Source: Bacteroides caecigallinarum (lineage in GTDB: Bacteria; Bacteroidota; Bacteroidia; Bacteroidales; Bacteroidaceae). From it: a stretch of 62,773 nt of DNA. Every line of letters begins with the position of its first letter. Within the stretch, counting starts at the first letter, position 1. The stretch spans positions 1 through 62,773 of the forward strand of contig NZ_JACJLQ010000019.1 of assembly GCF_016902295.1 (NCBI RefSeq). Direction: 5' to 3'. The notes below the pieces were generated by a model. That model was not told the DNA's origin and ran no database searches. It saw only the letters and a program-made list of their open reading frames with translations. The position numbers and the translations under genes are program-made. Shown one piece after another: positions 18,528-27,482 of the stretch.

Positions 18528-19259
18528 ATGTTTGAAAAAGCAATAAAGAATTATTTAGAAGAAAAAGGATACAACAAAATAAACTTAAAGGCTGTACTGT
18601 TCGACATGGATGGTGTACTGTTTGACTCAATGAAGAATCATGCAAAAGCATGGAACAAAGCCATGTCCATTTATGGAATGAATCTTAGCGAAGAAGAAGC
18701 CTTTATGCACGAAGGACGTACGGGAGCAAGCACAATTAATATTGTATGTACCCGAGAAAGAGGATACAACGCCAGCGAAGAAGAAATAAAGAAAATATAC
18801 CAGACTAAAAGCGAAATATTCAACAGTCTTCCAAAGGCTGAGCCTATGCCGGGCGCATATACACTGTTGCGCAACATCAAAGATTCCGGATTACAGCCGG
18901 TATTGGTTACAGGATCAGGACAATTGTCTCTTTTGGACAACCTCAATCATCATTTCCCCGGAATTTTTCAAAAAGAATTCATGGTTACAGCTTTTGATGT
19001 AAAATACGGAAAGCCAAATCCAGAACCATACCTTATGGGATTAAAGAAAGCCGGCATAGAAGCCAACGAAGCTATAGTTGTAGAAAATGCTCCATTAGGG
19101 GTTAAGGCAGGAGTTGCAGCAGGAATATTCACTATTGCCGTAAATACAGGTCCACTACCAGATTCGGCTTTACTCGACGAAGAAGCCAACCTTTTGTTCG
19201 GCTCAATGCTTGAATTATCCGAAAAATGGGATTCAGTAAAAAACGAAATGTGCAGATAA
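18528..19259 (+). CDS. HAD-superfamily phosphatase/phosphoglucomutase-like hydrolase
   Basis: A 243-residue HAD subclass I protein. Motif I is FDMDGVLFDS (nucleophile Asp and acid/base Asp), motif II VTGSGQ, motif III Lys in YGKPNPEPY and motif IV VVENAPLGVKAGVAAG. A four-helix cap sits between motifs I and II. It resembles beta-phosphoglucomutases and sugar-phosphate phosphatases, and substrate is not readable. There is no own promoter match; it is probably expressed by read-through from pgi. It converges on the ROK gene across a bidirectional terminator. Confidence 0.85.
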   Translation: MFEKAIKNYLEEKGYNKINLKAVLFDMDGVLFDSMKNHAKAWNKAMSIYGMNLSEEEAFMHEGRTGASTINIVCTRERGYNASEEEIKKIYQTKSEIFNSLPKAEPMPGAYTLLRNIKDSGLQPVLVTGSGQLSLLDNLNHHFPGIFQKEFMVTAFDVKYGKPNPEPYLMGLKKAGIEANEAIVVENAPLGVKAGVAAGIFTIAVNTGPLPDSALLDEEANLLFGSMLELSEKWDSVKNEMCR

Positions 19260-19261
19260 AC

Positions 19262-19305
19262 AAAAAACAGTCAAGCTTCATCTTAGCCTGACTGTTTTGA
19301 TTTTT
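19262..19305. terminator. Bidirectional terminator between HAD and ROK genes
   Basis: AAAACAGTCA (19264-19273) pairs with TGACTGTTTT (19289-19298). It is followed by GATTTTTAT on the plus strand and preceded by an A-run that gives T's on the minus strand. Confidence 0.75.
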
Positions 19306-19320
19306 ATATATTCAATATCT

Positions 19321-20523
19321 TCAAATTACAAACAAATTACTTCTCGACAACAATGCTGAACCTACAGCATTAGCCTTATCCTTTAGTTCAGATAGCACAA
19401 TATCAGAGTCACGGTACATCATATTAAGAGTATGTTTTCTTATGGCTGATATTACGGGATGAAGAAGATAATCACCTACTCTTGACAAATCACCTCCAAT
19501 AATTACCTGTTCAGGATTGAAGATGTTAATCAGTCCACCAATATGACGACCAAGTTTCTGGCCTATCTCCTCCACTAATTCTATAGCAAGGACATCTTCT
19601 CTTTCTACAGCATTGAAAATATCATCAAGTTGAATTTCGTCAATTGATTTTTCTTTCAGAATAACTGAGCTTTCACCTTTCTTCAATCGCTCAATGAATT
19701 TACGGTATAATGCAGAACATGAGACCTCAGTCTCAATACATCCTTTCTTTCCACAATGACATATCTGCTGGTTATCATATCCAAAATTATGTCCAAACTC
19801 ACCCGCAAATCCCGACATACCATTATATAACTTTCCATCAATAATTATACCCATTCCCAAACCCCAGCTTAAGTTTATGAAAATGAGATTCTTCGGACAC
19901 TTAACAGAATGCATCATATACTCTCCGTATGCACTTGTCCTGCTATCATTGTCAACACATGCGTTAATACCAATCCTGTCAGTCAGCATTTCACTAATAG
20001 GAGTCTGGGCAAAATTGAATGTTCCATAACTGCATCCGGTCTGAGGATTTACTCGTCCGTGCAATCCCACACAAATATTAAGATACTTTTCTTTATTATA
20101 TGGCAATGAATCAATGTATGAACGTATCTCATCACACATTTTATCCATACACTCTACAGTATTTTCCCGTTTAAAAGGAATCCTCGTTTTGTAATCCAAT
20201 ATTTCTCCCCTGAAGTTAACCACACAAAAACTCAAATAGTTTAATGCAGCCTCAACACCCAAAAAATACCCCGCTTCAGGGTTTAATCCATATAAATTAG
20301 GGTGCCTTCCTCCGTTAGTCTCCAGTTTACCATTATCATTGACATAGCCGTCATCACACATTTCATCAATCAGTTTGGTAATCGTAGGAATACTTAAATC
20401 CATGTCTTTAGAAAGGTCAGTAATCGTAGCATCCCCATTATAAATGAAATGAGTAATGATGCGACGCTTCATCGTTGCACTTTTCGTGCTTTTCTGAATT
20501 TCATCCAATAGCTTCCGTCCCAT
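19321..20523 (-). CDS. ROK-family transcriptional regulator (NagC/Mlc-like)
   Basis: A 400-residue repressor. It has an N-terminal winged helix-turn-helix (about residues 15-70, TITDLSKDMDLSIPTITKLI) and a ROK sugar-kinase-like domain. The zinc motif CHCGKKGCIETEV and the sugar-binding GMSGFAGEFGHNFGY are both present. It is divergently transcribed from nagB, so it probably represses the amino-sugar genes in response to a phosphorylated or free amino sugar. It begins 182 nt from the nagB start, and both promoters lie in that gap. It could instead be a global sugar regulator. Confidence 0.88.
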   Translation of the reverse strand: MGRKLLDEIQKSTKSATMKRRIITHFIYNGDATITDLSKDMDLSIPTITKLIDEMCDDGYVNDNGKLETNGGRHPNLYGLNPEAGYFLGVEAALNYLSFCVVNFRGEILDYKTRIPFKRENTVECMDKMCDEIRSYIDSLPYNKEKYLNICVGLHGRVNPQTGCSYGTFNFAQTPISEMLTDRIGINACVDNDSRTSAYGEYMMHSVKCPKNLIFINLSWGLGMGIIIDGKLYNGMSGFAGEFGHNFGYDNQQICHCGKKGCIETEVSCSALYRKFIERLKKGESSVILKEKSIDEIQLDDIFNAVEREDVLAIELVEEIGQKLGRHIGGLINIFNPEQVIIGGDLSRVGDYLLHPVISAIRKHTLNMMYRDSDIVLSELKDKANAVGSALLSRSNLFVI

Positions 20524-20548
20524 ATTTATATTTTTATAGTATATGTCG

Positions 20549-20556
20549 CAAAAATA
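20549..20556 (-). promoter_or_regulatory. -7 element (TATTTTTG) of ROK regulator
   Basis: TAnnTTTG on the minus strand, 25 nt before the ATG. The nearest TTTG (20584-20581) is at a longer than usual spacing of 24 nt. Confidence 0.5.
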
Positions 20557-20599
20557 ATAATTTTTTTAATATCACGCCAACAAAAAACCTTTTTTTTTA

Positions 20600-20631
20600 T
20601 TTGTCTTTCTAATTAATGATAGGTATCTTTG
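20600..20631 (+). promoter_or_regulatory. Promoter of nagB operon
   Basis: TTTG (20600-20603), a 20-nt spacer and TATCTTTG (20624-20631). This is a full -33/-7 match leaving a 5' UTR of about 70 nt. A ROK operator would be expected nearby, but no convincing dyad was found. Confidence 0.75.
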
Positions 20632-20705
20632 CATAGTTATCAATAAAAATCATTTATAATAAGCATATAGTTAACTTATATATAAACTAATAAAATCAAA
20701 AAATC

Positions 20706-21497
20706 ATGAGAGTCATTATTGAACCAGATTATCAGGCAATCTCTAACTGGGCTGCCAATTACGTAGCAAACAAGATTAATGCTGCCAATCCAACAAAAGA
20801 AAAACCTTTCATTCTTGGTCTTCCTACAGGTTCATCTCCTCTTGGAATGTATAAAGCACTTATTGAGCTTAACAAACAAGGTAAAGTATCGTTCAAGAAT
20901 GTAGTTACATTCAACATGGATGAATACGTCGGCTTGCCTGAATCACATCCGGAAAGCTATCACTCATTCATGTACAACAATTTCTTCAACCATATAGATA
21001 TCTGTAAAGAAAACATCCACATCCTAAACGGTAACGCGGCCGATCTGGAAGCCGAATGTGCAAATTATGAGAAAGAAATTGAAAAATTCGGAGGTATTGA
21101 TCTGTTCCTTGGCGGTATAGGTCCTGACGGACACATCGCATTCAACGAACCAGGCTCGTCTCTTTCTTCGCGTACACGAGTAAAGACTCTTACTACAGAC
21201 ACTATTATTGCCAATTCACGTTTCTTCGACAATGACGTGAACAAAGTTCCTAAAACAGCTCTTACTGTAGGTGTGGGCACAGTGCTTGCCGCCAAAGAGG
21301 TACTTATAATCTGCAACGGACACAATAAGGCACGCGCATTACAGCATGCCGTTGAAGGTGGAATAACACAGATGTGGACTATTAGCGCGCTTCAGATGCA
21401 CCAGCATGGCATTATAGTTTGCGATGAAGCAGCTACTGACGAACTTAAAGTAGGAACATACAAGTACTTTAAGGATATTGAAAAAAACAATATTTAA
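20706..21497 (+). CDS. nagB: Glucosamine-6-phosphate deaminase
   Basis: A 263-residue enzyme that converts glucosamine-6-P to fructose-6-P and ammonia. It aligns with E. coli NagB nearly without gaps. Catalytic D72 (FNMDEYVGL) and the D141/H143/E148 set in [11 protein letters not shown] are all present, as are the phosphate-binding arginine in ANSRFFDN and lysine in HNKARAL. It is 20 nt upstream of the NagB-like/PIG-L fusion and opposite the ROK regulator. It channels amino sugars from host glycans or peptidoglycan into glycolysis. Confidence 0.96.
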   Translation: MRVIIEPDYQAISNWAANYVANKINAANPTKEKPFILGLPTGSSPLGMYKALIELNKQGKVSFKNVVTFNMDEYVGLPESHPESYHSFMYNNFFNHIDICKENIHILNGNAADLEAECANYEKEIEKFGGIDLFLGGIGPDGHIAFNEPGSSLSSRTRVKTLTTDTIIANSRFFDNDVNKVPKTALTVGVGTVLAAKEVLIICNGHNKARALQHAVEGGITQMWTISALQMHQHGIIVCDEAATDELKVGTYKYFKDIEKNNI

Positions 21498-21517
21498 TAC
21501 TATAATCCAGAGTTATT

Positions 21518-23503
21518 ATGCGAACAAATCTTTCATCGCAAATATCGCTAAAAAATGTATCTACCCGCTACTATAAGCCAGGTAATGCTGTAGAACGCTC
21601 TGTAATTACTCGTTTCGAAAAGATAAATACGAATATTTTCGAATCGATGGACGAAGGTACAAAGCACATAGCAAACGAAATAATAGCAAAGATACAGGAC
21701 AGACAGCGTGAAGGCAAATTCTGTACAATAGCCATTGGTACAGGTTCGTCACTAAGACCGCTGTTCTCCGAGTTGATTCGCCGTCATAAAGACGAAGGCG
21801 TAAGCTTCAGAAATGTAATATTGTTCAATCTGTATGAATTCTATCCGGTTAATGAAGGTGCCGGAAGTACATTCAGTCATCTGATGAAAATGTTCATCTC
21901 GCAAGTTGACATAGACAGACAAAACATTTTCACAATGGAAGGCAGCATCCCGCAGGATGCAATAATAGACCATTGCCGATTATACGAACAGAGAATCCAG
22001 ACATTCGGGGGTATAGACATCGCTGTCCTCGGTATAGGAAGAAGAGGTATAATAGGAATGAACGAACCTGGTTCACAGGCAAGCTCGACAACACGTCTTA
22101 TCTTGCTTGACAATACATCACGAAGTGAGGCATCGCGCAATCTTGGAGTGGATAATCTTCCTCCTTGCTCTATAACCATGGGAATAAAAACAATTCTTAG
22201 CGCAAGAAAAGTATTCCTGCTTGCTTGGGGAGAAGACAAAGCAGAAATTATCCGTAAGACAGTAGAAGAAAAAGTCTCAGACACACTGCCTGCTTCATAC
22301 CTGCAAATGCATACCAACGCTGAAGTCTGTACAGACCTTGCCGCTGCAGCATATCTTACAAGAATACAGCGTCCATGGCTGGTTACCAACTGCGAATGGA
22401 ACAACAAACTTATCAGAAGTGCCATTGTGTGGCTATGCCAGACGTTGGGAAAACCGATACTTAAACTTACAAACAAAGATTATAACGAGAATGGACTGAG
22501 CGAACTACTTGCTCTTTACGGTTCTGCATACAACGTAAACATAAAGGTATTCAACGACCTTCAGCACACTATAACAGGATGGCCCGGCGGCAAACCTAAT
22601 GCCGACGATACTTATCGTCCTGAAAGAGCCAAACCGTTCCCGAAGAGAGTCATTGTATTCTCGCCACACCCTGATGATGATGTCATATCAATGGGAGGTA
22701 CACTAAGAAGACTTGTACAACAAGGACATGAAGTACACGTGGCATACCAGACTTCCGGAAATATTGCTGTTGGCGATGAAGAAGTTGTAAGATTTATGCA
22801 CTTCATCAATGGTTTCAACCAATTGTTCGACGATAACCAGAACCAGACTATCCGCGACAAGTATGCCGAAATCAAGAAATTCCTTTTCGAAAAGAAAGAA
22901 GGAGATATTGATTCAAGAGACATCCTTACAATAAAAGGCCTTATCCGCAGAGGTGAAGCACGTACGGCATGTACATACAACAACATTCCTTTGTCAAGAT
23001 GTCACTTCCTTGACCTTCCTTTCTACGAAACAGGAAAAATAGAAAAGAACCCTATCAGTCTGCCCGACGTAGAAATCGTACTAAAACTGCTGAGAGAAGT
23101 CAAGCCTCACCAGATATATGTTGCAGGAGACCTGGCCGACCCTCACGGTACTCACAGAGTATGTACAGACGCTGTATTCGCAGCCATAGACGAAGAGAAG
23201 AATGCTGGTGCCGAATGGCTCAACGAATGCCGAATATGGATGTATCGTGGAGCATGGGCTGAATGGGAAATCGAAAACATAGAAATGGCTGTTCCATTGA
23301 GCCCTGAAGAACTCCGTGCTAAACGAAACTCTATTCTCAAACATCAGTCACAGATGGAAAGCGCTCCATTCCTTGGCAACGACGAACGTCTGTTCTGGCA
23401 AAGAAGTGAAGACCGTAACCGCGGTACAGCACTACTCTACGACGGATTGGGACTGGCATGTTACGAAGCAATGGAAGCATTCGTGGAATACAAGCCTCTA
23501 TAA
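21518..23503 (+). CDS. NagB-like pseudoenzyme domain fused to PIG-L/LmbE deacetylase
   Basis: A 661-residue two-domain protein. Residues about 20-290 follow the NagB fold, but the catalytic residues are replaced: D72 by Y106 (FNLYEF), D141 by R176 and H143 by I178 (GIGRRGIIGMNEPG). E183 and the phosphate-binding R207 and K241 remain. Residues about 375-640 are a PIG-L/LmbE zinc deacetylase with SPHPDDDVISMGG (H384, D387) and the later ligand region DPHGTHR. It was probably recruited to bind a hexosamine phosphate and remove its N-acetyl group, supplying nagB next door. This is inference. Databases would likely call it glucosamine-6-phosphate deaminase, which the active site does not support. 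Confidence 0.88.
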   Translation: MRTNLSSQISLKNVSTRYYKPGNAVERSVITRFEKINTNIFESMDEGTKHIANEIIAKIQDRQREGKFCTIAIGTGSSLRPLFSELIRRHKDEGVSFRNVILFNLYEFYPVNEGAGSTFSHLMKMFISQVDIDRQNIFTMEGSIPQDAIIDHCRLYEQRIQTFGGIDIAVLGIGRRGIIGMNEPGSQASSTTRLILLDNTSRSEASRNLGVDNLPPCSITMGIKTILSARKVFLLAWGEDKAEIIRKTVEEKVSDTLPASYLQMHTNAEVCTDLAAAAYLTRIQRPWLVTNCEWNNKLIRSAIVWLCQTLGKPILKLTNKDYNENGLSELLALYGSAYNVNIKVFNDLQHTITGWPGGKPNADDTYRPERAKPFPKRVIVFSPHPDDDVISMGGTLRRLVQQGHEVHVAYQTSGNIAVGDEEVVRFMHFINGFNQLFDDNQNQTIRDKYAEIKKFLFEKKEGDIDSRDILTIKGLIRRGEARTACTYNNIPLSRCHFLDLPFYETGKIEKNPISLPDVEIVLKLLREVKPHQIYVAGDLADPHGTHRVCTDAVFAAIDEEKNAGAEWLNECRIWMYRGAWAEWEIENIEMAVPLSPEELRAKRNSILKHQSQMESAPFLGNDERLFWQRSEDRNRGTALLYDGLGLACYEAMEAFVEYKPL

Positions 23504-23526
23504 AAAGATTTAAAAGTCAGTCAAAT

Positions 23527-23569
23527 AAAATCCTGTAAGGCTTTAAATACCGCTTTGCAGGATTTTTTC
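23527..23569 (+). terminator. Rho-independent terminator after nagB operon
   Basis: A 12-bp stem (23527-23538 with 23555-23566, one G-U) carries AAAATCCTG/CAGGATTTT and ends in TTTTTTCTTT. Confidence 0.85.
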
Positions 23570-23632
23570 TTTATAAGGTAAATTATACGATATCATATCC
23601 TTACCTATAATCAACTAACAAAAATCACAATT

Positions 23633-26266
23633 ATGTTCAGACATCTATTTCTTTCATTAAGTTTGGCATCTGTATGCCTGCTTTCAACCGGTTGCAACAA
23701 CGAAAAGCATTTCATTAATGACTCAGATTACAGGACACGCGTGGAAAATGATTTTGCCGAGAAAAAGTCCATACTTAAAAATGGAAATCTGTTCAGTGTA
23801 TTCAGCAATGAAATGACTGCTCAGGAAAAAGAAGCGCTCCAGTTTTTGTATGCCTATATGCCCATAAGCGACATTGCCGACAATTCCGGAGAATACTTTC
23901 TAAATAATGTACGACTGTCTTTCAACATAAGAGACGCATCATCATGGGGAAAGAATATTCCGGACGACATATTCAGACATTTTGTACTTCCAATAAGAAT
24001 AAACAACGAGAATCTTGATAACTCGCGCGAGTATATACAAAACGAGCTGTGGCCAAGAGTAAAAAATCTGTCAATGCTGGACGCGGTATTGGAAGCCAAC
24101 CACTGGTGTCACGAAAAAGCTTCATATACACCTTCCGACATCCGTACAAGCTCACCTCTTGCAACAATAAAGACAGCATACGGAAGATGTGGCGAAGAAT
24201 CGACATTGCTGGTGGCAACACTTCGGGCCATAGGTATTCCTGCACGTCAGGTATATACTCCAAGATGGGCACACACTGACGACAACCATGCATGGGTAGA
24301 AGCATGGGTTGACGGGAAATGGTATTTCCTCGGTGCGTGCGAGCCTGAACCTGTACTTAACTTGGGGTGGTTCAATTCGCCAGCAAGCAGAGGCATGCTC
24401 ATGCACACAAAGGTGTTCGGAGCGTATAGCGGAAAAGAGGAAACAATGTTACAGACAGCCAACTATACCGAAATAAACATCATTGAAAACTATGCCGACA
24501 AAGCATCAGTAACTGTAACCGTAAAAGATGAAAACGGAAACACTGTAGAAAATGCAAACGTTGAATTCAAAATATACAATTATGCCGAATTCTTTACAGT
24601 GTATAAACAGAAAAGCAATGCCCAAGGACAGGTCTCACTCTCAGCCGGTTTGGGAGACATGGTGGTATTTGCCTCACACAACGACAAGTTCGGCATCAGA
24701 AAAATTTCATTCGGCAAAGAAAAGGCTGTGGACATCACTTTAGGTCACAATGTGAACGAAGCCTACACCGAAAACTTAAACATAATCCCTCCTGCCGAAA
24801 ACGCAAAAATACCAGCTGTAAGTGAAGAACAGCGTATCGAAAACGACATAAGACTGCATCAGGAAGATTCAATCAGAAATGCCTACATAGGAACATTCCC
24901 CGATAAGGACGAAATAGAGCAGTTTGCCCGGGCTAACAAACTTGAATACGAATCAGTAGAGCCTTTCATCACAAAATCAAGGGGTAACTACAAAGACATT
25001 ATGACGTTCCTGGGCAACGCGTCGAAAAACGAAATGAGTAAAAGGGCAATAGAGTTATTACAAACCATCACAGATAAGGATTTGAGAGACACTCCTTGCA
25101 AGGTACTTGAAGACCATTTATACAATACTCAACAGGAAGCAAAGGCCGAATATGTTCTCTGCCCTCGAGTAGAAAACGAATTACTCACACCATACCGCTC
25201 GTTCCTCAAAAAAGAAATTCCACAGGAACTACAGAAACAGTTTACTGAAAATCCTCAATCGCTGGTTGCATGGTGTTCGGACAGCATTACAGTAAGGAAC
25301 GACTTGAACAAAGGCTCTGTCCCTACATCACCTATTGGCACATGGAAAAGCAGGATTGTTGATTCGCTGTCACGCGAAATATTCTTTGTCGCAGCTGCCA
25401 GAAGCCTTAACATAGAAGCCTGGAAAGACCCTGTTACAGGAAACGTATATTATATGAATAACGGAAAGGAACAACAGGTAAATTTCGACGTTATAGAGAA
25501 ATCAGAAACCGCAGAAGGAACATTGAAGGCCATCTATAAGGCTATTCCACGACTGGACAACCCGAAATATTACACACATTTCACTATATCCAAGTATGAA
25601 GACGGCAGTTTCAAACTTTTGAACTATCCTGAAGACACCACATGGGATTCGTTACTAAAGAACGGAGAAAAACTTGAAGAAGGATATTACATGCTTGTAA
25701 CTGGCAGTCGCGTTGCGGATGGTGGGGTAATGAGCAATGTCACATTCTTCACTATTGAAGGCGGCAAAGAAACAAAAATAGAATTTGTAATGCGCGACAA
25801 TACTGAGGAAATCAGAATCATCGGCAATTTCAACTCAGAACTGAAATACACCGATGTCAAGACAAAATCGGAAACATCTATTCTTTCAACAACAGGAAGA
25901 GGATATTTCGTTGTCGGCATACTCGGTACAGGTCAGGAGCCAACAAACCACGCGCTGAAAGACATTGAAATCAAAAAGGAAGAACTGGAAAAATGGGGAC
26001 GCAAAATGATATTGTTATTCCCTGACGAGAAATCATACAATAAATTCTCTCCTACCGATTTTCCAAATCTTCCTTCCAATATCGTTTACGGTATCGACAC
26101 CAACAATGCAATACGTAACGAGATTTCACAGAACATGAAGCTGTCCAACGGCGGAAACCTTCCTATATTCATTATCGGTGATACATTCAACCGGGTTGTA
26201 TTCCAGATAGACGGCTACACAATAGGTACAGGCGAACAGTTGGTTAAAACTATAAACGGTCTGTAA
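23633..26266 (+). CDS. Transglutaminase-like domain lipoprotein
   Basis: An 877-residue exported protein. The signal peptide ends with lipobox LSTGC (Cys21). The transglutaminase-like core (about residues 150-245) carries C186 in YGRCGEES and H219 in DDNHAWVEAW. The third catalytic position appears as Glu in LGACEPEP rather than Asp. After it comes a carboxypeptidase-regulatory-like beta domain (about 280-370, VTVTVKDENGNTVENANV) and a large C-terminal region of unknown fold. Such proteins are common in Bacteroidales. A role in proteolysis or cross-link cleavage at the cell surface is possible. Its 3' end overlaps convergent cutC by 17 bp. Confidence 0.82.
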   Translation: MFRHLFLSLSLASVCLLSTGCNNEKHFINDSDYRTRVENDFAEKKSILKNGNLFSVFSNEMTAQEKEALQFLYAYMPISDIADNSGEYFLNNVRLSFNIRDASSWGKNIPDDIFRHFVLPIRINNENLDNSREYIQNELWPRVKNLSMLDAVLEANHWCHEKASYTPSDIRTSSPLATIKTAYGRCGEESTLLVATLRAIGIPARQVYTPRWAHTDDNHAWVEAWVDGKWYFLGACEPEPVLNLGWFNSPASRGMLMHTKVFGAYSGKEETMLQTANYTEINIIENYADKASVTVTVKDENGNTVENANVEFKIYNYAEFFTVYKQKSNAQGQVSLSAGLGDMVVFASHNDKFGIRKISFGKEKAVDITLGHNVNEAYTENLNIIPPAENAKIPAVSEEQRIENDIRLHQEDSIRNAYIGTFPDKDEIEQFARANKLEYESVEPFITKSRGNYKDIMTFLGNASKNEMSKRAIELLQTITDKDLRDTPCKVLEDHLYNTQQEAKAEYVLCPRVENELLTPYRSFLKKEIPQELQKQFTENPQSLVAWCSDSITVRNDLNKGSVPTSPIGTWKSRIVDSLSREIFFVAAARSLNIEAWKDPVTGNVYYMNNGKEQQVNFDVIEKSETAEGTLKAIYKAIPRLDNPKYYTHFTISKYEDGSFKLLNYPEDTTWDSLLKNGEKLEEGYYMLVTGSRVADGGVMSNVTFFTIEGGKETKIEFVMRDNTEEIRIIGNFNSELKYTDVKTKSETSILSTTGRGYFVVGILGTGQEPTNHALKDIEIKKEELEKWGRKMILLFPDEKSYNKFSPTDFPNLPSNIVYGIDTNNAIRNEISQNMKLSNGGNLPIFIIGDTFNRVVFQIDGYTIGTGEQLVKTINGL

Positions 26267-26999
26267 GCGCATTAATTGTATTACGTACACGGGCGGCGGT
26301 AGTAACCGGAGTGATATATTCATCTACCGTCACCGTTCCTCCCATAGATAAGGCCGGGTTGCGATACCGCATCCGGCTTTCTTTATTTTCACGTGCAGAG
26401 AAATGAAATTCATGTGCTCCGGTTTTTTCAGCCAAGCCAAGTATATTATTCTCATTCACTCCACATCCAAGCATTATTATAATCCTGTCGCCGGCCTGCC
26501 TTACAAGTGCGGCAAGCAGGTCGGCTCCTTCATGTGCAGTAGGCTGCTGACCAGAAGTAAGAATTCTCGATACCCCCATACCGATAAGTTTCTCCATAAC
26601 CTGCCCGGGGTTTCGCACATAGTCAAAAGCACGGTGAAATGTTATACTCATACCCTCAGAAGCTTTTACAAGACGTTCCATAGCCTCGACATCAAGCTCC
26701 GCTTCCGGAGTCAGACACCCGAAAACCACTCCATCAGCCCCAGCTTCCTTTACGGCACGTATATCCTCTTCCATAATATCCAGCTCCAACGGAGTATATA
26801 CAAAATCTCCTCCACGCGGACGTATTATAACATGCAGTTTAATATCCAACAGACGACGCGCCAGCTTTACTTCTCCTATAGAAGGAGTAGTTCCGCCTTC
26901 AGGCATCGAAGCACACAATTCCACACGATTAGCTCCACCCTCCTGAGCCGCAAGACAACTCTCAACAGAGTTGGCACAAATTTCAAATATATATCCCAT
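26250..26999 (-). CDS. cutC: CutC-family protein (copper homeostasis-like)
   Basis: A 249-residue TIM-barrel protein of normal CutC length. Conserved blocks are CANSVESCLAAQEGGANRVE, PEGGTTPS, IIRPRGGDF, GVVFGCLT, TFHRAFD and ILTSGQ. The family was named for copper tolerance in E. coli, but its biochemical role is unsettled. It is convergent with the transglutaminase gene, and the two coding regions overlap by 17 bp, leaving no room for a terminator between them. Confidence 0.93.
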   Translation of the reverse strand: MGYIFEICANSVESCLAAQEGGANRVELCASMPEGGTTPSIGEVKLARRLLDIKLHVIIRPRGGDFVYTPLELDIMEEDIRAVKEAGADGVVFGCLTPEAELDVEAMERLVKASEGMSITFHRAFDYVRNPGQVMEKLIGMGVSRILTSGQQPTAHEGADLLAALVRQAGDRIIIMLGCGVNENNILGLAEKTGAHEFHFSARENKESRMRYRNPALSMGGTVTVDEYITPVTTAARVRNTINALTDRL

Positions 27000-27066
27000 A
27001 AATCAAATTATATCTGCCTGTTTGCACATCACAAGTTCATTACGCATAATAGCATACTGCCATATC

Positions 27067-27074
27067 CAAAGATA
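27067..27074 (-). promoter_or_regulatory. -7 element (TATCTTTG) of cutC
   Basis: TAnnTTTG on the minus strand, giving a 5' UTR of about 60 nt to the ATG at 26999. Confidence 0.6.
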
Positions 27075-27163
27075 TAGTAAGTTTTTAAAACATCATGCAT
27101 TTCAGCCATTATTCAAACGATATTTTGTAATCATTCACACATCTTTATGAGCCCGCAAAGTTT

Positions 27164-27254
27164 GGTGCCGACTATAGTGAGCAGCATTGCCGACTATAGT
27201 GGGCAGCATTGCCGACTATGGTCAGCAGCACTGCCGACGATGGTCAGCACCAAG
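27164..27254. repeat. Tandem array, 22-bp unit (four copies)
   Basis: Four head-to-tail copies start at 27167, 27189, 27211 and 27233 (the last cut at 19 nt). The unit is GCCGACTATAG followed by TGAGCAGCATT. It carries an ACTATAGT palindrome that degrades to ACTATGGT and ACGATGGT in the later copies. The ends form an inverted repeat: TTGGTGC at 27163 and GCACCAA at 27247. There are no unique spacers, so this is not CRISPR. It lies between cutC and the tRNA gene. Confidence 0.85.
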
Positions 27255-27362
27255 AATCGAAAGTTTTTTCAATATCTATATTTAAATTACAACTGTATCC
27301 GGCTCAAGTGTTCTGTATTTATCACGAATATCCTCGTAAGCGGTACCGGAATATAAAAGACA
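27252..27362. other. Intergenic, nothing recognised
   Basis: AT-rich sequence between the 22-bp array and the tRNA terminator. No conserved ORF, promoter or RNA fold was recognised. Confidence 0.5.
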
Positions 27363-27402
27363 GAGTGGCTGACTTATTTGAAAACAAACAAGTCGGCCAC
27401 TC
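27363..27402 (-). terminator. Terminator of tRNA-Arg
   Basis: A 13-bp stem (27363-27375 with 27390-27402, one G-U; GAGTGGC arms) followed on the minus strand by TGTCTTTTAT. It starts 8 nt beyond the tRNA 3' end. Confidence 0.75.
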
Positions 27403-27410
27403 ATCTTTTG

Positions 27411-27482
27411 TACGCCCATGGGGAGTCGAACCCCAATCGATGGAACCGGAATCCAGTATTCTATCCATTGAACTATGAGCGC
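27411..27482 (-). tRNA. tRNA-Arg (anticodon CCG)
   Basis: The minus strand folds into a 72-nt cloverleaf. The acceptor is GCGCTCA/TGGGCGT with a G1-U72 wobble. The D arm is GTTC/GAAT, the anticodon loop TTCCGGT has CCG at the anticodon with G37, the variable loop has 4 nt, and the T arm is TGGGG/CCCCA with TTCGACT. Discriminator base is A and CCA is not encoded, as is usual in Bacteroidetes. The anticodon stem has a C27-U43 mismatch. It reads CGG codons. Confidence 0.9.

Noticed and set aside
21877-22476. 199-codon open frame on the minus strand
   Set aside because: Antisense to the NagB-PIG-L fusion; composition follows from the codon bias of the opposite strand.
26403-27077. 224-codon plus-strand frame over cutC
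   Set aside because: Antisense to cutC, which has all family motifs; the product is Ser/Thr/His-rich without a domain.
27164-27254. Possible CRISPR array (regular direct repeats)
   Set aside because: The 22-bp units are directly contiguous with no unique spacers, the copies drift in sequence, and no cas genes are present.
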